Source: Diphasiastrum complanatum (Eukaryota; Streptophyta; Lycopodiopsida; Lycopodiales; Lycopodiaceae). Taken from it: a DNA stretch of 64,000 bases. The notes below the pieces were generated by a model that had not been told where the DNA came from, searched no databases, and saw only the letters and a list, made by a program, of their open reading frames with translations. The DNA lies in NCBI GenBank assembly GCA_029204225.1, contig MU831922.1:32793-96792 (forward strand), written 5' to 3'. This document shows, one piece after another, positions 19,807 through 29,900 of this stretch; the first letter of the stretch is position 1; each line of letters begins with the position of its first letter. Both the position numbers and the translations under genes were made by a program.

Positions 19807-20331
19807 AAAACTTTGGACCAAATTTGCAAAGTCATATCCTAGACCATTAAGGATAATTTGTACAAGCTCTCCATCATGAATCTTCTCTCCAATGGAAGCC
19901 AACTCCCTATTTAGAGACTTGATTCTAAGTACATACTCCTGTGCACTCTCCTCACTACTCCTCATGCTTTGCAAAATCTGATTTCTAAGCATGAGTACTC
20001 TTGAAGTGTTACTAGATTCATAGATTGATTTTAAAGACTCCCAAGCCTCTTTAACACTAGTACATGCTGATACTTCTCTCAACAAATCATTGCTCACATT
20101 CATCTTCACACAATGAAGTGCAAGCCTAGATCTCTTCTTGTATCTAGCTAACTCATGTGCACCTAGAGGTTCATCTTCATCTTCAATCAAGAACTCATAA
20201 AGGTCTTGGAGCACCAAGAGTGACTCCATCCTAACCTTCCAAATAGCATAATTTGTAGAATTCAATCTCTCACTAGCTTCTAGAAGGTATGCTCCAGCAG
20301 ATCCCATCTTACTAGTGACTTCTACAAACAA
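19807..20331 (-). pseudogene. N-terminal gag of copia D
   Basis: Minus strand UBN2-like gag: LEASERLNSTNYAIWKVRMES, CVKMNVSNDLLREV, SSNTSRVLMLRNQI, ELVQIILNGLG. Translation probably starts at 20307 (MGSAGAYLLEAS), though an earlier Met at 20331 is in frame. It is cut at NLVQSF by copia A and continues at 13370. Confidence 0.85.
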
Positions 20332-20640
20332 GAAATAGATTTGAATGACTTGAAACTCACAAAGGTCTCACACTTGCAATGTTTCACTCAAATTTGATTT
20401 TTAATCCAATAAATGGACTTATAATCACAATTCTATCACTCCCTCACAAAGCTGGAATGAAGATAAGATGAAGTGAAAACTACTTTCAAACAAATCTTGC
20501 CAAGAAATGAATTTGATTGTCTCTAGAAACTCACTAAGGTCCCTCTCTTGTAGTTTTTCACTCAAATTAGATTTCTACTTCAACAAATGGACTTATAATA
20601 TCAGTTCTAGCACTCCCTCACAAAGTAGAGCAGTCATTTT
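20332..20640 (-). other. Copia D leader remnant with a duplicated block
   Basis: Two imperfect direct copies (about 20350-20455 and 20525-20630) share CACTCAAATT, CAAATGGACTTATAAT and CACTCCCTCACAAAG. No PBS or LTR follows; the sequence changes character abruptly near 20640 to GC-richer element E sequence. Confidence 0.55.
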
Positions 20641-21394
20641 GAATCTCGATCGGAGGACATACATTCGAATTTTATGAACCAGTACGTCCCATCTCCCATG
20701 CAACCAGACAACGGCGGCAATAAATGCCCTCTCACCGAAGCCATTTGCACCTCAGCGAAGTACAAAGCTAAAGCATTTTCTGGCGACGATCTGTGATGAT
20801 CTTCCTGCTCTTGACACCGATCCTGGCGCTCAAATGTTCAATCCGTCCGTCATCATCTTCACACCATCTCACCATCGTTATCACTCCCTTATGAGTGCCA
20901 TCACCGAAACCTTCAACACAAACGTCGCCGGCAAGATACCTTATATCTCAAGTTTTGCATGCTGAGGGGTAGTGTCACACGAGCACTTATCACGCTCCTG
21001 TCACACTATTGAATATCCTACAATCACAATCACAATCACAAACCATACACCTTCAACCTGCTTCATCCCTGAAAGATACACATCCATAAAATTAAAACCA
21101 TTGTCAAACACCTCCACTTCCTCCTATTCCACTCGCCATCTTCTTAACTCGACCTCAATCTATTCACCCACCTTTACTTCATCACCCACACCGCTCTACC
21201 CAACACAGCCATCTTCCACATAACTCCCTTTCCAAACCCGTTCATACATCCCTCCCCCCACACTTTTCGAACCATTCTGCACCGCCACTTCCCATCTCAA
21301 CCGAAGCCCCCTCCTTCAACACTTGACTGAAGTCCTCCTTTCCCATCTTAACCGAAGCCACTCCTTCAGATCTCAATCAAAGCCACTCCATCAG
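20641..21394 (+). other. Leader of element E upstream of the minisatellite
   Basis: Pyrimidine-rich, low in G. An open 83-codon frame (20972-21223) of mostly Ser, Thr and Pro reflects this composition and I do not call it a gene. The stretch CTTGACTGAAGTC near 21322 also occurs on the minus strand in E' (about 6383-6395), which links the two leaders. Confidence 0.5.
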
Positions 21395-21840
21395 ATCTCA
21401 ACCGGAGCCCAACCCTTCGCATCTCAACCGAAGCCACTTCATCAGATCTCAACCAGAGCCCAACCCTTCAGATCTCAACCGAAGCCACTCCATCAGATCT
21501 CAACCGGAGCCCAACCCTTCACATCTCAATCGAAGCCACTCCATCAGATCTCAACCGGAGCCCAACCCTTCACATCTCACCCAAAGCCACTCCATCAGAT
21601 CTTAACTGGAGCCCAACCCTTCACATCTCACCCGAAGCCCCTCCATCAGATCTCAGCCGGAGCCCAACCCTTCAAATCTCAACTGAAGCCACTCCATCAG
21701 ATCTCAGCTGGAGCCCAACACTTCACATCTCAACCGAAGCCACTCCATCAGATCTCAACCGGAGCCCAACCCTTCACATCTCATCCAAAGCCCCTCCATT
21801 AGATCTCAACCGGAGCCCAACCCTTCACATCTCAACCGAT
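21395..21840 (+). repeat. 51-bp tandem minisatellite in element E
   Basis: About eight units of 51 bp, each of two related ~25-bp halves built on TCTCAACCGGAGCC and TCTCAACCGAAGCC. Because 51 is a multiple of three, one frame (21323-21802) stays open and would encode ISTGAQPFTSQPKPLHQ repeats. The frame stops before the main frame at 21912. I treat it as a leader repeat rather than a proven gene. Confidence 0.85.
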
Positions 21841-21911
21841 GCCCTTTCCACTGTCTCAGCTCTCAACCGAAGCAATTTTTTCCAAAACCCTCCTTCTTCC
21901 AATTTCCAACC

Positions 21912-24434
21912 ATGTCATCCAACCCCAGTTCAAGTTCAAATCATCTCGAAGCAAGCAAGCTAGACATCCAACTGTGCAAGCTTGACCTTATAGAGATGCA
22001 GACCTGGTACGAACAGACGGAGTCCTTCTTCAAGGAAATCGAATTTCAGATCCCTGTCTTGACAGGTTATCAAAGCCCCTATCTAGTACACATGGCATAT
22101 GCCAATTATCATACCATGGCAAGATCATGTCAGATCATAATTTCCCCTATCAAGAATTATGTCTATAACGTATCCTTTGTGGCAGCTGACTTGCAACCTT
22201 ATGGTTTCCCACAAGGGCCAAACACTGTCACACAGACAATCCAGAAGATAGAGCAAACGACATATTTCAAATATATTGATCTCTCTATGACCAAGTGAAA
22301 GAACAAGGATGGGTACAGGCTGGAAGCAATCAACGACAAGCAACTTCAAACAGCATGTGCATATCTCACCAGATGCACACAAAAGCCTTGAATGAAAGTG
22401 TTGAGGGTACCCATGTCCCTGTTTCACATGATGGCAGATTCACGACTACATGCCCAGAACCTCTATGATTGGGCACAATTTGCTTCGAATTGTCTTCATG
22501 AGTGCATTAAGCACAAGCAGCCTATCACGATATTAGGATATCTGATGACAGATATCACTCTACATCAAGTACAAAATGGGCCAAAGCTCCAACAACAACT
22601 GCAGCTTGAGGACCAGGCATGGGATATTCCCATTGAACACAAGAAGCCCAAGCATGTAAGAACAACTTCACCATCGGGGTCCCAGGCCAAACGAGTCAAC
22701 ACCAGTATCCTCCCTCTGGTACACAAGCCAAGAAGCCCACCCCAGAATTCACAAATAGCTACAACCTCCGGAGCTCAACATGCAGATACCTCAAGGGCTC
22801 AGTTGCCAGGTACACGGCAACAATGAAGACAAGACAAGCTTCAAGCTGGGAGCACATCACCGGTGGCATCAGTTTCACATGGTTCCACGTCAGATGGTGG
22901 CAGCTCGTCCACAACATCACAACAACACTCATCACCCTCACATGTCATCGACGAGGGTGATGGAGCAACTACATCCACACTGGCACCTGACACGACAGTA
23001 CCTCAAGTCCCAAGTCAGCCGGATGAAGCCACCACCCACCACACTGATTACAACGCCAATGTTACCAGCATCACCACTGGCACAAGTTTTTTTTTGGGGG
23101 GAGGAGGAGTGGGGATATCCAGTCCCCAAGACACGGGAGCAACCCAAGATCAACAATCACAGGCCCAACAAGTCCACATATTGGACACATATCAATATTT
23201 TGATGCTGCAGACCTGATGGAGATAAGCGATGACGAACCAGAAAAGAGGAAGCAGCCAGGAAGAAGTCGGACACCTCCACCTCCACCTCCACCTCCACCT
23301 CCATCTTCAATTCTAACACCACGCCTAATTTTTGGTATAGCCTCACCATCCCACACCCCAGATCAGTATCCAACTCTCTCTAACCCTAAAAAGCTCACGA
23401 AAGCAGCCAAACGCTCAATGATTGGCCTATCCGAAACGAGCTACCACATGCATTGGTTGGTGAGCCAACATCAAGTTCTGGAGAGCAAGGTCCAACATCA
23501 AGACCAAGAGATTGCGCGATATCAAAGGATGGCCAAAGAAAAAGAAAAAGAGGCAGTAGAAAGCAGATCCATGATGGCCAGACAGAAATCCACCTTGGAA
23601 GAGGTCCAGCAGCAACTGAAGCACCAGATGGTCCAAATCGACCAAGTATGAGATGGATCGTCGGGTGCAATGACAGTCAATGCTCCTATAGTCAAGATCG
23701 AGGACATTCAAATCCAGGCCCCACAGGCCTCAGCCATCCGGATGGAGAAATACATAAGGCTTATCCAAGAGCGAGAAGCCGATAAAGAGAATTTTGAAAA
23801 CATTATGGCAAAACAAGAGAAGATCATCCTGGAGTCCCAGAAGCAGCTGGAAGAAACAACAAAGGCCCTGCAGCAAGTCTTGGACAAGGTGAACCAATTA
23901 TGGGACACGGCGTGCAAGGCCCAAAAAGGTGCTCACGTAACGAAGCCACGGGACGATGATGGGAATGATGGAGCAGGGAATCAGGACGGGCAAACCCACC
24001 CATCAGACGGTAGTTCAGGATCGGGTGGCCAGAGAGCCGATGCTGCTTCCATGAGCTTTTTTCGACCCCCTCCCACCTTTAACCCTTCCTCCTACTCCGC
24101 ATTTAATTTCCTTGAAACATTCATTCCAACTTACCCAATTCTTCCATCTCCCCTTTCTTCATCACCTCCTAGTCAAATAACGGGCCCATCAAAAGGTCCA
24201 GCTGACGCCTACAAAGCCCAACGAGACGACTTCCTCCAACAACTCTACTCCCCCAGTGCTGCGTATAACTTATTATTTTTGCCTCCTCCTAAACCGTTCA
24301 CCCCCGTATCCCTATCCCCTGATCACTCCATCCCCGACCTTCTGAAAACTAACACATACATTGGAGCCGATGTGACTTCTTGGCTGACCAACCGGAGACA
24401 AGAAGATTCTTGCCCAGGCCAGACAAGGGTGTAG
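21912..24434 (+). pseudogene. Long decayed reading frame of element E (gag-like position)
   Basis: One frame carries the series of open stretches starting at 21912, interrupted by four in-frame stops, all TGA (22296, 22389, 22824, 23649), and ending with TAG at 24432. In order: an N-terminal region without recognised motif (YEQTESFFKEIEF, DSRLHAQNLYDWAQF); a Gln/Ser/Pro-rich linker; a polyproline run near 23280; a clear coiled coil rich in Lys, Glu and Gln (about 23450-23900); then a Pro/Ser-rich tail. The coiled coil after a gag-position segment parallels element H, where the upstream part is recognisable gag. I therefore suspect a diverged gag, without residue proof. Confidence 0.5.
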
Positions 24435-25245
24435 ATGAGCCGTCGACAAGCGAGCGAGCAAAAGAGAAAGACACGGGCACCAAGGCCCTTGATGATTATC
24501 TGGCAAGGCCGCTCCAGCCGCGTAGGACAACTTTCCCTATCCAACCTAGAAGTAATCTGGCTGATACAAGGGAATCAGAGAGATTTGAAAGAAAATATCC
24601 TCCCAATATGAGGGGCGGCAAAGAAGACATCAATCAAAGCCAATACTCCACCAGGGCCGAGATCATTGCTGCACTACAACCGTAGCCAGAATGGCGGAGC
24701 AAAGTCCTGAAGGATAGCAGACGACTCCAAGAATATTTGAGGGCACCGACATGGAAGCGAGTGGATCCTTTTTACATGCTGCTCAAACGTAGAAACCCAT
24801 GGCCGGTGGAAAAGCCTCAAGTGGAGTTAGTAACCTGGCCAGTCATTCCGAAAATTATAGAGAGAACCTCTTCGGATGATCTGAGGCTACAGTTATTAGA
24901 CTTCGGACACAAATACAAGTCAAGTGCCGATCTCTGCGTGCAGGAAAGTGCTGAGTATTGCAGATCCATGGCCTTCTTGATGTAGCAAGAGTGTTTCTGG
25001 AATTGAGGTCTGGATCCCATTAGGATCAACCCAAACACAGCCCTCCAGTCAGAAGAAGACCATGAGATGATGGCCAGGCTATACTACAGAGTGGCCTTCA
25101 TGTCATCACGCTATGTGACCATGGTGGAAGACTGGCAGGAAATGGGCTTCGTAGAAAAAATAAGAGAATATCTGGGGCCCCTTAATTTTGGAAGTAAGCT
25201 CCAAGTTTTTAAAGCCCTGGGCCAGAAGATGAGCGAGCGAAAGTA
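24380..25245 (+). pseudogene. C-terminal conserved domain of element E, shared with element H
   Basis: A second frame overlaps the end of the previous one, so a frameshift probably separates them. It contains FERKYPP, ALQP-stop-PEWRSKV, LLDFGHKYKSSADLC and MARLYYRVAFMSSRYV..VEDW. Each has a counterpart in the same order in element H (LSRYPYE, ALQPQPEWRQQL, LIAFANQYINCPDPRVC, IARVYYRAAFLGDPWT..FQTW). There are at least three stops (TAG at 24683 and 24983, TGA near 25006). It ends some 200 bp before the PPT. I do not recognise the domain; it has no zinc knuckle, protease or RT motif. Confidence 0.6.
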
Positions 25246-25448
25246 GACGGCGCGACGACGAGGCGAACATGATTCACAAGAAGTGCTCAAGAGGGCTGAT
25301 ATGTAGTGGCCAATTGAGGGACTTCCAATTTTGGCAAATAAATTTTGCGGATAATAAGCACCTGGTTTTACGGAAGCGAACGAAAATCCACGCTTTTCTA
25401 AGTGCCAAGCGGAAGACATCACCGGTGTTGCAGTGGGTCGTGCAACAG

Positions 25449-25463
25449 ATTAGGGGTGGATAA
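25449..25463 (+). other. Polypurine tract of element E
   Basis: ATTAGGGGTGGATAA immediately precedes the LTR start TGTTAGCC at 25464. Confidence 0.75.
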
Positions 25464-26558
25464 TGTTAGCCGATTCTCCAGTGCCGAGCCAAGCTGGAGA
25501 CATAAGTTATCTCTCACCCATGACCGAGGAGGTCTCAGAAGGAAGAGAGCAGAAGAAGCTGAAAGCCGAGCATGAGAGCCGAGGAAATGCTGGCTAGGAA
25601 GATAGTGATTAACTATGTGAGCCTACATGGTGTATCCCAAAGAAGGAATGACCATGTAGGAGCTAGTAACACATAGTTGTAATAAATGTAGACTCCCCTT
25701 AAAATAGTAAGAGCGAGCCACCTTTTGATGGTGACCTCTAGTGGAAGGGCAAATTCCACATGTAATTTCTAATTTAGTGGAATTGCCACATGGGCTCCAC
25801 ATGGGCAGCCTTCTTGCTTATTTAAGGGCCCCCCTCTCTTGTGAGGGTGCTTTTGATTGTATTTTAAAGTTCTCTTGAGCTAATAAAGAGGATCCTCCAC
25901 GAGTTCTTGAAGATCACTAAGCTCCTTGTTCATGGCAATGATCTTGAGTGATATTTCTATGAGCATGCTTGATTCTTTGCTTGTGGATTAACTAGGTTCT
26001 TGTTTTTTGTTCTTGCTTAGTTGTGGATTACCTTCAGTTCTTGCTTGTGGAATCTTGTAGAAATCAACATTCAAGTAAATTATAGAGGCTAGAAATGTGG
26101 TGTAAATCTTGCATAGTCTTGACATTCTAGTTCTTGATGTTCTTGGATAATCTAGGCATCAAGTAATGTGTGTTTCTTGATTCTTAGATTGTTAAATGCT
26201 GCTAGGAGTCTTGTTTCTTGTTTCTTGAATCTTGTTTTAGTTTCAGTAGCTAATCTAGTTCTTGATTGTTCTTTGATTCAGTAGTTAGTAGTAGGATCGC
26301 TCTCTGTGCTGAACGTTGATCTGCTTGAGCTGTAGATGGTTGCATGGCTAGTGTATGCATGTAGCTGAGTATCGGATTTGAGTTACCCACTGACAGGCTG
26401 GGAAATACGTAATGCATCCTTGAAAATTGCTTCTACTCTGTAACCATTCTAATAAGAAGAGTAATCACAAAGAACCATAACAACAGAAGTAATCCAAGAG
26501 AGATAAGCAACAAAAAAGAAAAAAAAACGTGTTCACAGATTCAGTGAATCTGTGAACA
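25464..26558 (+). repeat. 3' LTR of element E
   Basis: 1095 bp, TGTTAGCC...GTGAACA. A TATA-like TTATTTAAG lies at 25818-25826 and an AATAAAG polyadenylation-like signal near 25881. The last 31 bp or so (26529-26559) form a palindrome with 15-bp arms GTGTTCACAGATTCA and one central base. The 3' half is repeated inverted at 6515-7050. Confidence 0.8.
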
Positions 26559-27253
26559 CTTACTAAAAATAGTAGACAAGTAGCTCTGATACCATGTGGA
26601 AAAGGTGGATCTTGAATGAATCCAAACTCCCAAAATACTTGGCTAAGATCTTTGCACAACAAGCTACAAAAGCTAGAAATGGCAAAGCATCCTAATGTTA
26701 CCTTTGATACACATGAACTTGACAAAGCATTCAAGATACAAAAGAAACTAATAAAAGGTACTGATGACAGCCAAAAATAATAGTAAACAGGGCTCCCAAC
26801 AGCAGCCTACCACTTTTGAAAACCTCTTAAAATCATACACAAAAGCTTGAAGACAATACACAAAGCAATGCTCTCAATAGAGGAAGAAACTGTGACAATG
26901 ATCTATTGATCTCTCTCAACAATACAATAAGTTTCTCCAACTTGTTCTCCACAAATTTCAGCCTAATATAGGTGAGAGAGATGACTCTCTCTCTCCTCTC
27001 TCTAGAACTTAGGACCCAATTTTAGGACACCACTAGCCTAAAATAGCCAATTTTGGCCTATATGTCCAAATAACATGATTTTGGTGTCATTTTGAAGGTC
27101 CTAAAGTTTGAGACTTCTTCAATATAAAATATATATCAAAATAAAAGTATCTAGTCCTCTTTCACACGTGTGAAAGGTTAGATCCAAAACTATGTACAAA
27201 AATTGCCAATTTAGGCCTCAAACTAGCTAGGAAATGTTGACAATTTTCACACA
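26559..27253 (-). repeat. Copia F: leader start, PBS and 5' LTR
   Basis: Minus strand: LTR 27253-26595 (659 bp, TGTGAAAATTGTC...TTTTCCACA), PBS TGGTATCAGAGC (26594-26583), then about 20 bp of leader resembling that of copia A before element E interrupts it. The first ~45 bp of the LTR match the copia A LTR closely, then the two diverge, so they are related families. It contains TTCACACGTGTGAA at 27161-27174. The flank caata at 27254 would be one target duplicate. The rest of copia F is missing. Confidence 0.75.
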
Positions 27254-27254
27254 A

Positions 27255-27615
27255 TATAATCTCATACCATTTCTTGCTTTCCCATTTTAATTTTACTTAA
27301 AATTAGAAAAGGGTCTTCCATAAACTTCCGAGGTTTAGACCGTGTGATAAGGGCCTGTTTAACAGTTTTCCAATATGTACGCTTAGTCTCATCTTGATTA
27401 TAACACCAATCTTGTGCTGCACCCCTTAAGGCCATTGGAAATATCTTAAGTTTATTTTAAGGAAAAATTTCGTCATAGACTTCAAAACATTCTGCATAGA
27501 TCTGGAGAAATCTAACTGGATTTGTTAATTCATTGTATTTGGGTAGATCCAAACAGGGTGATCTTCTAACAATGATTGGATTGACTTCTTGTGGAGCACC
27601 TTCAGGAGCAGCCAT
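27255..27615 (-). pseudogene. Gypsy-type gag fragment, close relative of element H gag
   Basis: Starting at 27615 with MAAPEGAPQEVNP, it contains RFLQIYAECFEVY, IFPMALRGAAQDWCYN, RSKPRKFMEDPFLILSKIKMGKQEMV and DYI. Element H gag has RFLQIYKQGCEIY, LFPMSLLVVAQDWFFN and RFKPRKFLEDPFLLLSKVNMQKQERVRDYI. At least two in-frame stops interrupt it, and the LTR of copia F cuts it off. Confidence 0.7.
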
Positions 27616-28211
27616 TTTTACAAATCAATCAAACAATGAGATTGGATCTAGATTTTAGATCAGAATCTATCTCAGTTCAGATCTTCAAAATTTCTTTCAC
27701 TTGACAACAATCAGATTTTTGATTCCTGGAAAAAGATCTATGATCAAGCGATCGACACTTCTCAAATGAAGAATTCTCAGAATTAGAATCAAGTTGAACT
27801 AGATTTGACCAAAAAATTGACAGAGACTTGATCTAAAAAATCATAATCTAAAAATAGTATTGGTGAAGGTTTTCTAGACGAAGGTTCAGCAATGTTATTT
27901 TTGGTAAACACTCTATGATCAGGCTTTTCTGACAAATTTAATAGAAATAACCTTCGTCGAACTCACAGAAAAAGAATTTAACTCAAATCAATCTAGGGTA
28001 AAACTGGCTTTATTCACCAACTTTATTCACTAACTTGACATTTAGACTTGTGACATTAAAAGTCTCGCAAAAAGGCCTAAAGTCCATTTATTGACTTTCT
28101 ATTTATCAAATAACTATGTGATCATCGGTTGGACTTACACACATAGGGTGCCAAATCCCTCTCACTTATAATTAGGGTTAGGGTTGCCTTGGGATCCGCA
28201 AACCCTCCAAC
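27616..28211 (-). repeat. Leader and probable 5' LTR of the gypsy-type fragment
   Basis: Copia G coding sequence stops abruptly at 28211, where the minus strand begins TGTTGGAGGGTTTGCGG, a plausible LTR start. AATAAATGG and GAATAAAG polyadenylation-like signals follow. I could not find a definite LTR end or PBS. The pair ACGAAGGTT / AACCTTCGT at about 27878 and 27950 is a short inverted repeat in this stretch. Confidence 0.4.
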
Positions 28212-29399
28212 ATATAGCTCCATCACCTTTGAAAATACAATAAGGGCACTTATGGATTTCCTATCCATTTTATCTCCAGCATAATTTGAATTTGAAAATC
28301 CAAAAAGACTAGATTATGATCCCTCATACAATATGCCAAAATCTCGAGTTTCCAAGATATACCTCAAAACTCGTTCTCCTAGCTTCCAATGCTCCTCACT
28401 AGAATCTTGCATGAATTGATTCAATCTTCCAACACAATAGCTTAGATTTGGTCTAGTAATGGTTAGATAGATGAGTGAACCAACTAGCTTCCTATAGAGA
28501 GTAATGTCCTTGAAGGATCTTTCACTGCCTCTTATAGTTAGCACATGAGACTCCATAGGTGTATCACAAGCTTTTGCATCTACCATATGAAATCTTTCTA
28601 GAATAGCATTAGCATACTTCTCTTTACAAGTGAAAGTAGATTGAGAAAACCTAATGACTTATATTCTCAAAATGTAATGCAACTGACCAAGATCATGCAC
28701 CTTAAATTCTTTCTTAAAAGCAATCTTGATGTCCTCCACATCTTGATTGTTTCCACCACTCAAGATGATATTAGCATCTCCATCAAACTCAACTTTGAGG
28801 CCTTTACTTAGCTATTGACTCTTGCCTGAAGCCTATATTCTTCATTGATCAAGATCTCTTGCGGATCCCTCAAACTTGACAAAGTTTCTTGAATAGCAAG
28901 ACTTTGAATAATGTTAGCATGAGCATCCAACAATCCATTAAGAATAACTTGAACAAGCTCTCCTTCCTTAATGCTCTCATCAATGCAAGCTAACTCATCG
29001 TTAAATGGTTTCACCCTCAAAATAAAAGTATTTGGACTTTCTTCATTATTTTGTAAACAAGAAAAGATTTGCCATCTTAGAATCAACACTCTAGAAGTAG
29101 ACTTGGATGCATAAAGCTTCTTCAATGAATCCCAAGCATCCTTTGATGAAGTACTCTTACCAACTTTGTTGAGAAGCTCATTGTTAACATTCATCTTTAT
29201 CATGTGTACAACCTTTTTGGCCCTCTTGTTATACCTCACTTGATCTTTTTGTGCTGTTGGCCTCTCTTCCAAACCTATAACAATATCCAAAATATCATTC
29301 ATCTCAAGAAGTGATTCCATCCTCAACTTTCCACAATGAATAGTTACTTGAGGTAAGTCTGTCATTGGCTTCCAACATGACTCCACTTGATGTAGCCAT
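28212..29399 (-). pseudogene. Copia G: gag joined to the end of RT by an internal deletion
   Basis: Gag starts at 29399 (MATSSGVMLEANDRLTSSNY), shifts frame by one extra base after LWKV, and continues as the frame 29386-28808 (KRAKKVVHMIKMNVNNELL). Near 28800 it jumps to the end of RT (LSGGNNQDVEDIK, LGQLHYIL, then 28586-28314 with KDITLYRKLVGSL..TITRPNLSYCVG), then the RNase H start (FSNSNYAGDKMDRKS), broken at 28211. Knuckle, protease, integrase and the YVDD part of RT are missing. It resembles copia A most. Confidence 0.8.
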
Positions 29400-29900
29400 G
29401 TAGCAATGACCTGATCCTCTCTTTCAACCTATTTCAATGCACAAAGCACTCCTTTGAACAACAAAAAAAATTTCAAAAGGAAATCACAAAGATATGAAAG
29501 TACTCAATTCTCTTCTAGCACTTATACCAAGCAAATCAACACATAGAATAGTGAAATATTGATCAACCTACGATCTATCCTCAATCTAATGACTTTTGTC
29601 ACTTCCTAAGATCGAAACACACTCAAATGAAGTTCAGTAACCTCACAATCTAGAGATTCAATCAAAGTTAGGGTTTTGACAAAATCACAAAAAATTGATT
29701 ATTTCAAAATCTACATGCAAATGCCAAAAACTTGAGATGCAATCTATTAGCCACCACTTAGGCTTTTCCAATGATCCAGAAATTGGCCAAATCCAACATG
29801 TATGGTGTGAAATCAGAATTGATCAATAATAAAACTCCATATAGGGTTTTGATCTACAAAAGATCCAATCTACATATGCAGGAAACTCGATTTTGGTGTA
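29400..29900 (-). other. Leader remnant of copia G
   Basis: AT-rich untranslated sequence upstream of gag. No PBS or LTR is found before the composition changes near 29900. Confidence 0.4.

Larger units (their letters stand above)
13371..19811 (+). mobile_element. Copia A: intact, young autonomous Ty1/copia element
   Basis: Complete element with LTRs 13376-14030 and 19152-19806 (655 bp each), PBS, leader, one uninterrupted polyprotein 15203-19156 and PPT, flanked by the 5-bp duplication aaaac (13371-13375 and 19807-19811). By eye I find three differences between the LTRs, near 13475/19251, 13668/19448 and 14020/19796. It is inserted in the gag of copia D in the opposite orientation. All features expected of an autonomous element are present, so transposition may have been recent. 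Confidence 0.95.
11527..20640 (-). mobile_element. Internal region of copia D, split by copia A
   Basis: Leader (20640-20332), gag (20331-19807), then after copia A the zinc knuckle, protease and an unusual tail (13370-11718). Rejoining at the aaaac duplication restores a conserved copia stretch (NLVQSF followed by AIQDTLP), which shows that both parts belong to one element. There is no integrase core, RT or RNase H. Confidence 0.8.
20640..26563 (+). mobile_element. Element E: 5'-truncated LTR element with minisatellite leader and unknown proteins
   Basis: From left: GC-richer leader, 51-bp minisatellite (21395-21840), decayed long frame (21912-24434), a second frame with a domain shared with element H (24380-25245), PPT 25449-25463, complete 3' LTR 25464-26558, then cttac (26559-26563), probably the target duplicate. 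The 5' LTR is absent. No RT, integrase or protease is visible. The right flank is the leader of copia F, into which E evidently inserted. Confidence 0.7.

Noticed and set aside
21323-21840. CRISPR-like array
   Set aside because: Units are contiguous 51-bp tandem repeats without unique spacers, and the setting is a plant retrotransposon.
26529-26559. Terminal inverted repeat of a DNA transposon (E and E' being its two ends)
   Set aside because: Each copy adjoins its own LTR features (PBS-like site in E', PPT and complete LTR in E), and internal orders are not mirror images over a single element.
10814-27253. 10814-11514 and 26595-27253 as the two LTRs of one minus-strand copia
   Set aside because: Apart from the general copia ends, the two sequences do not align.
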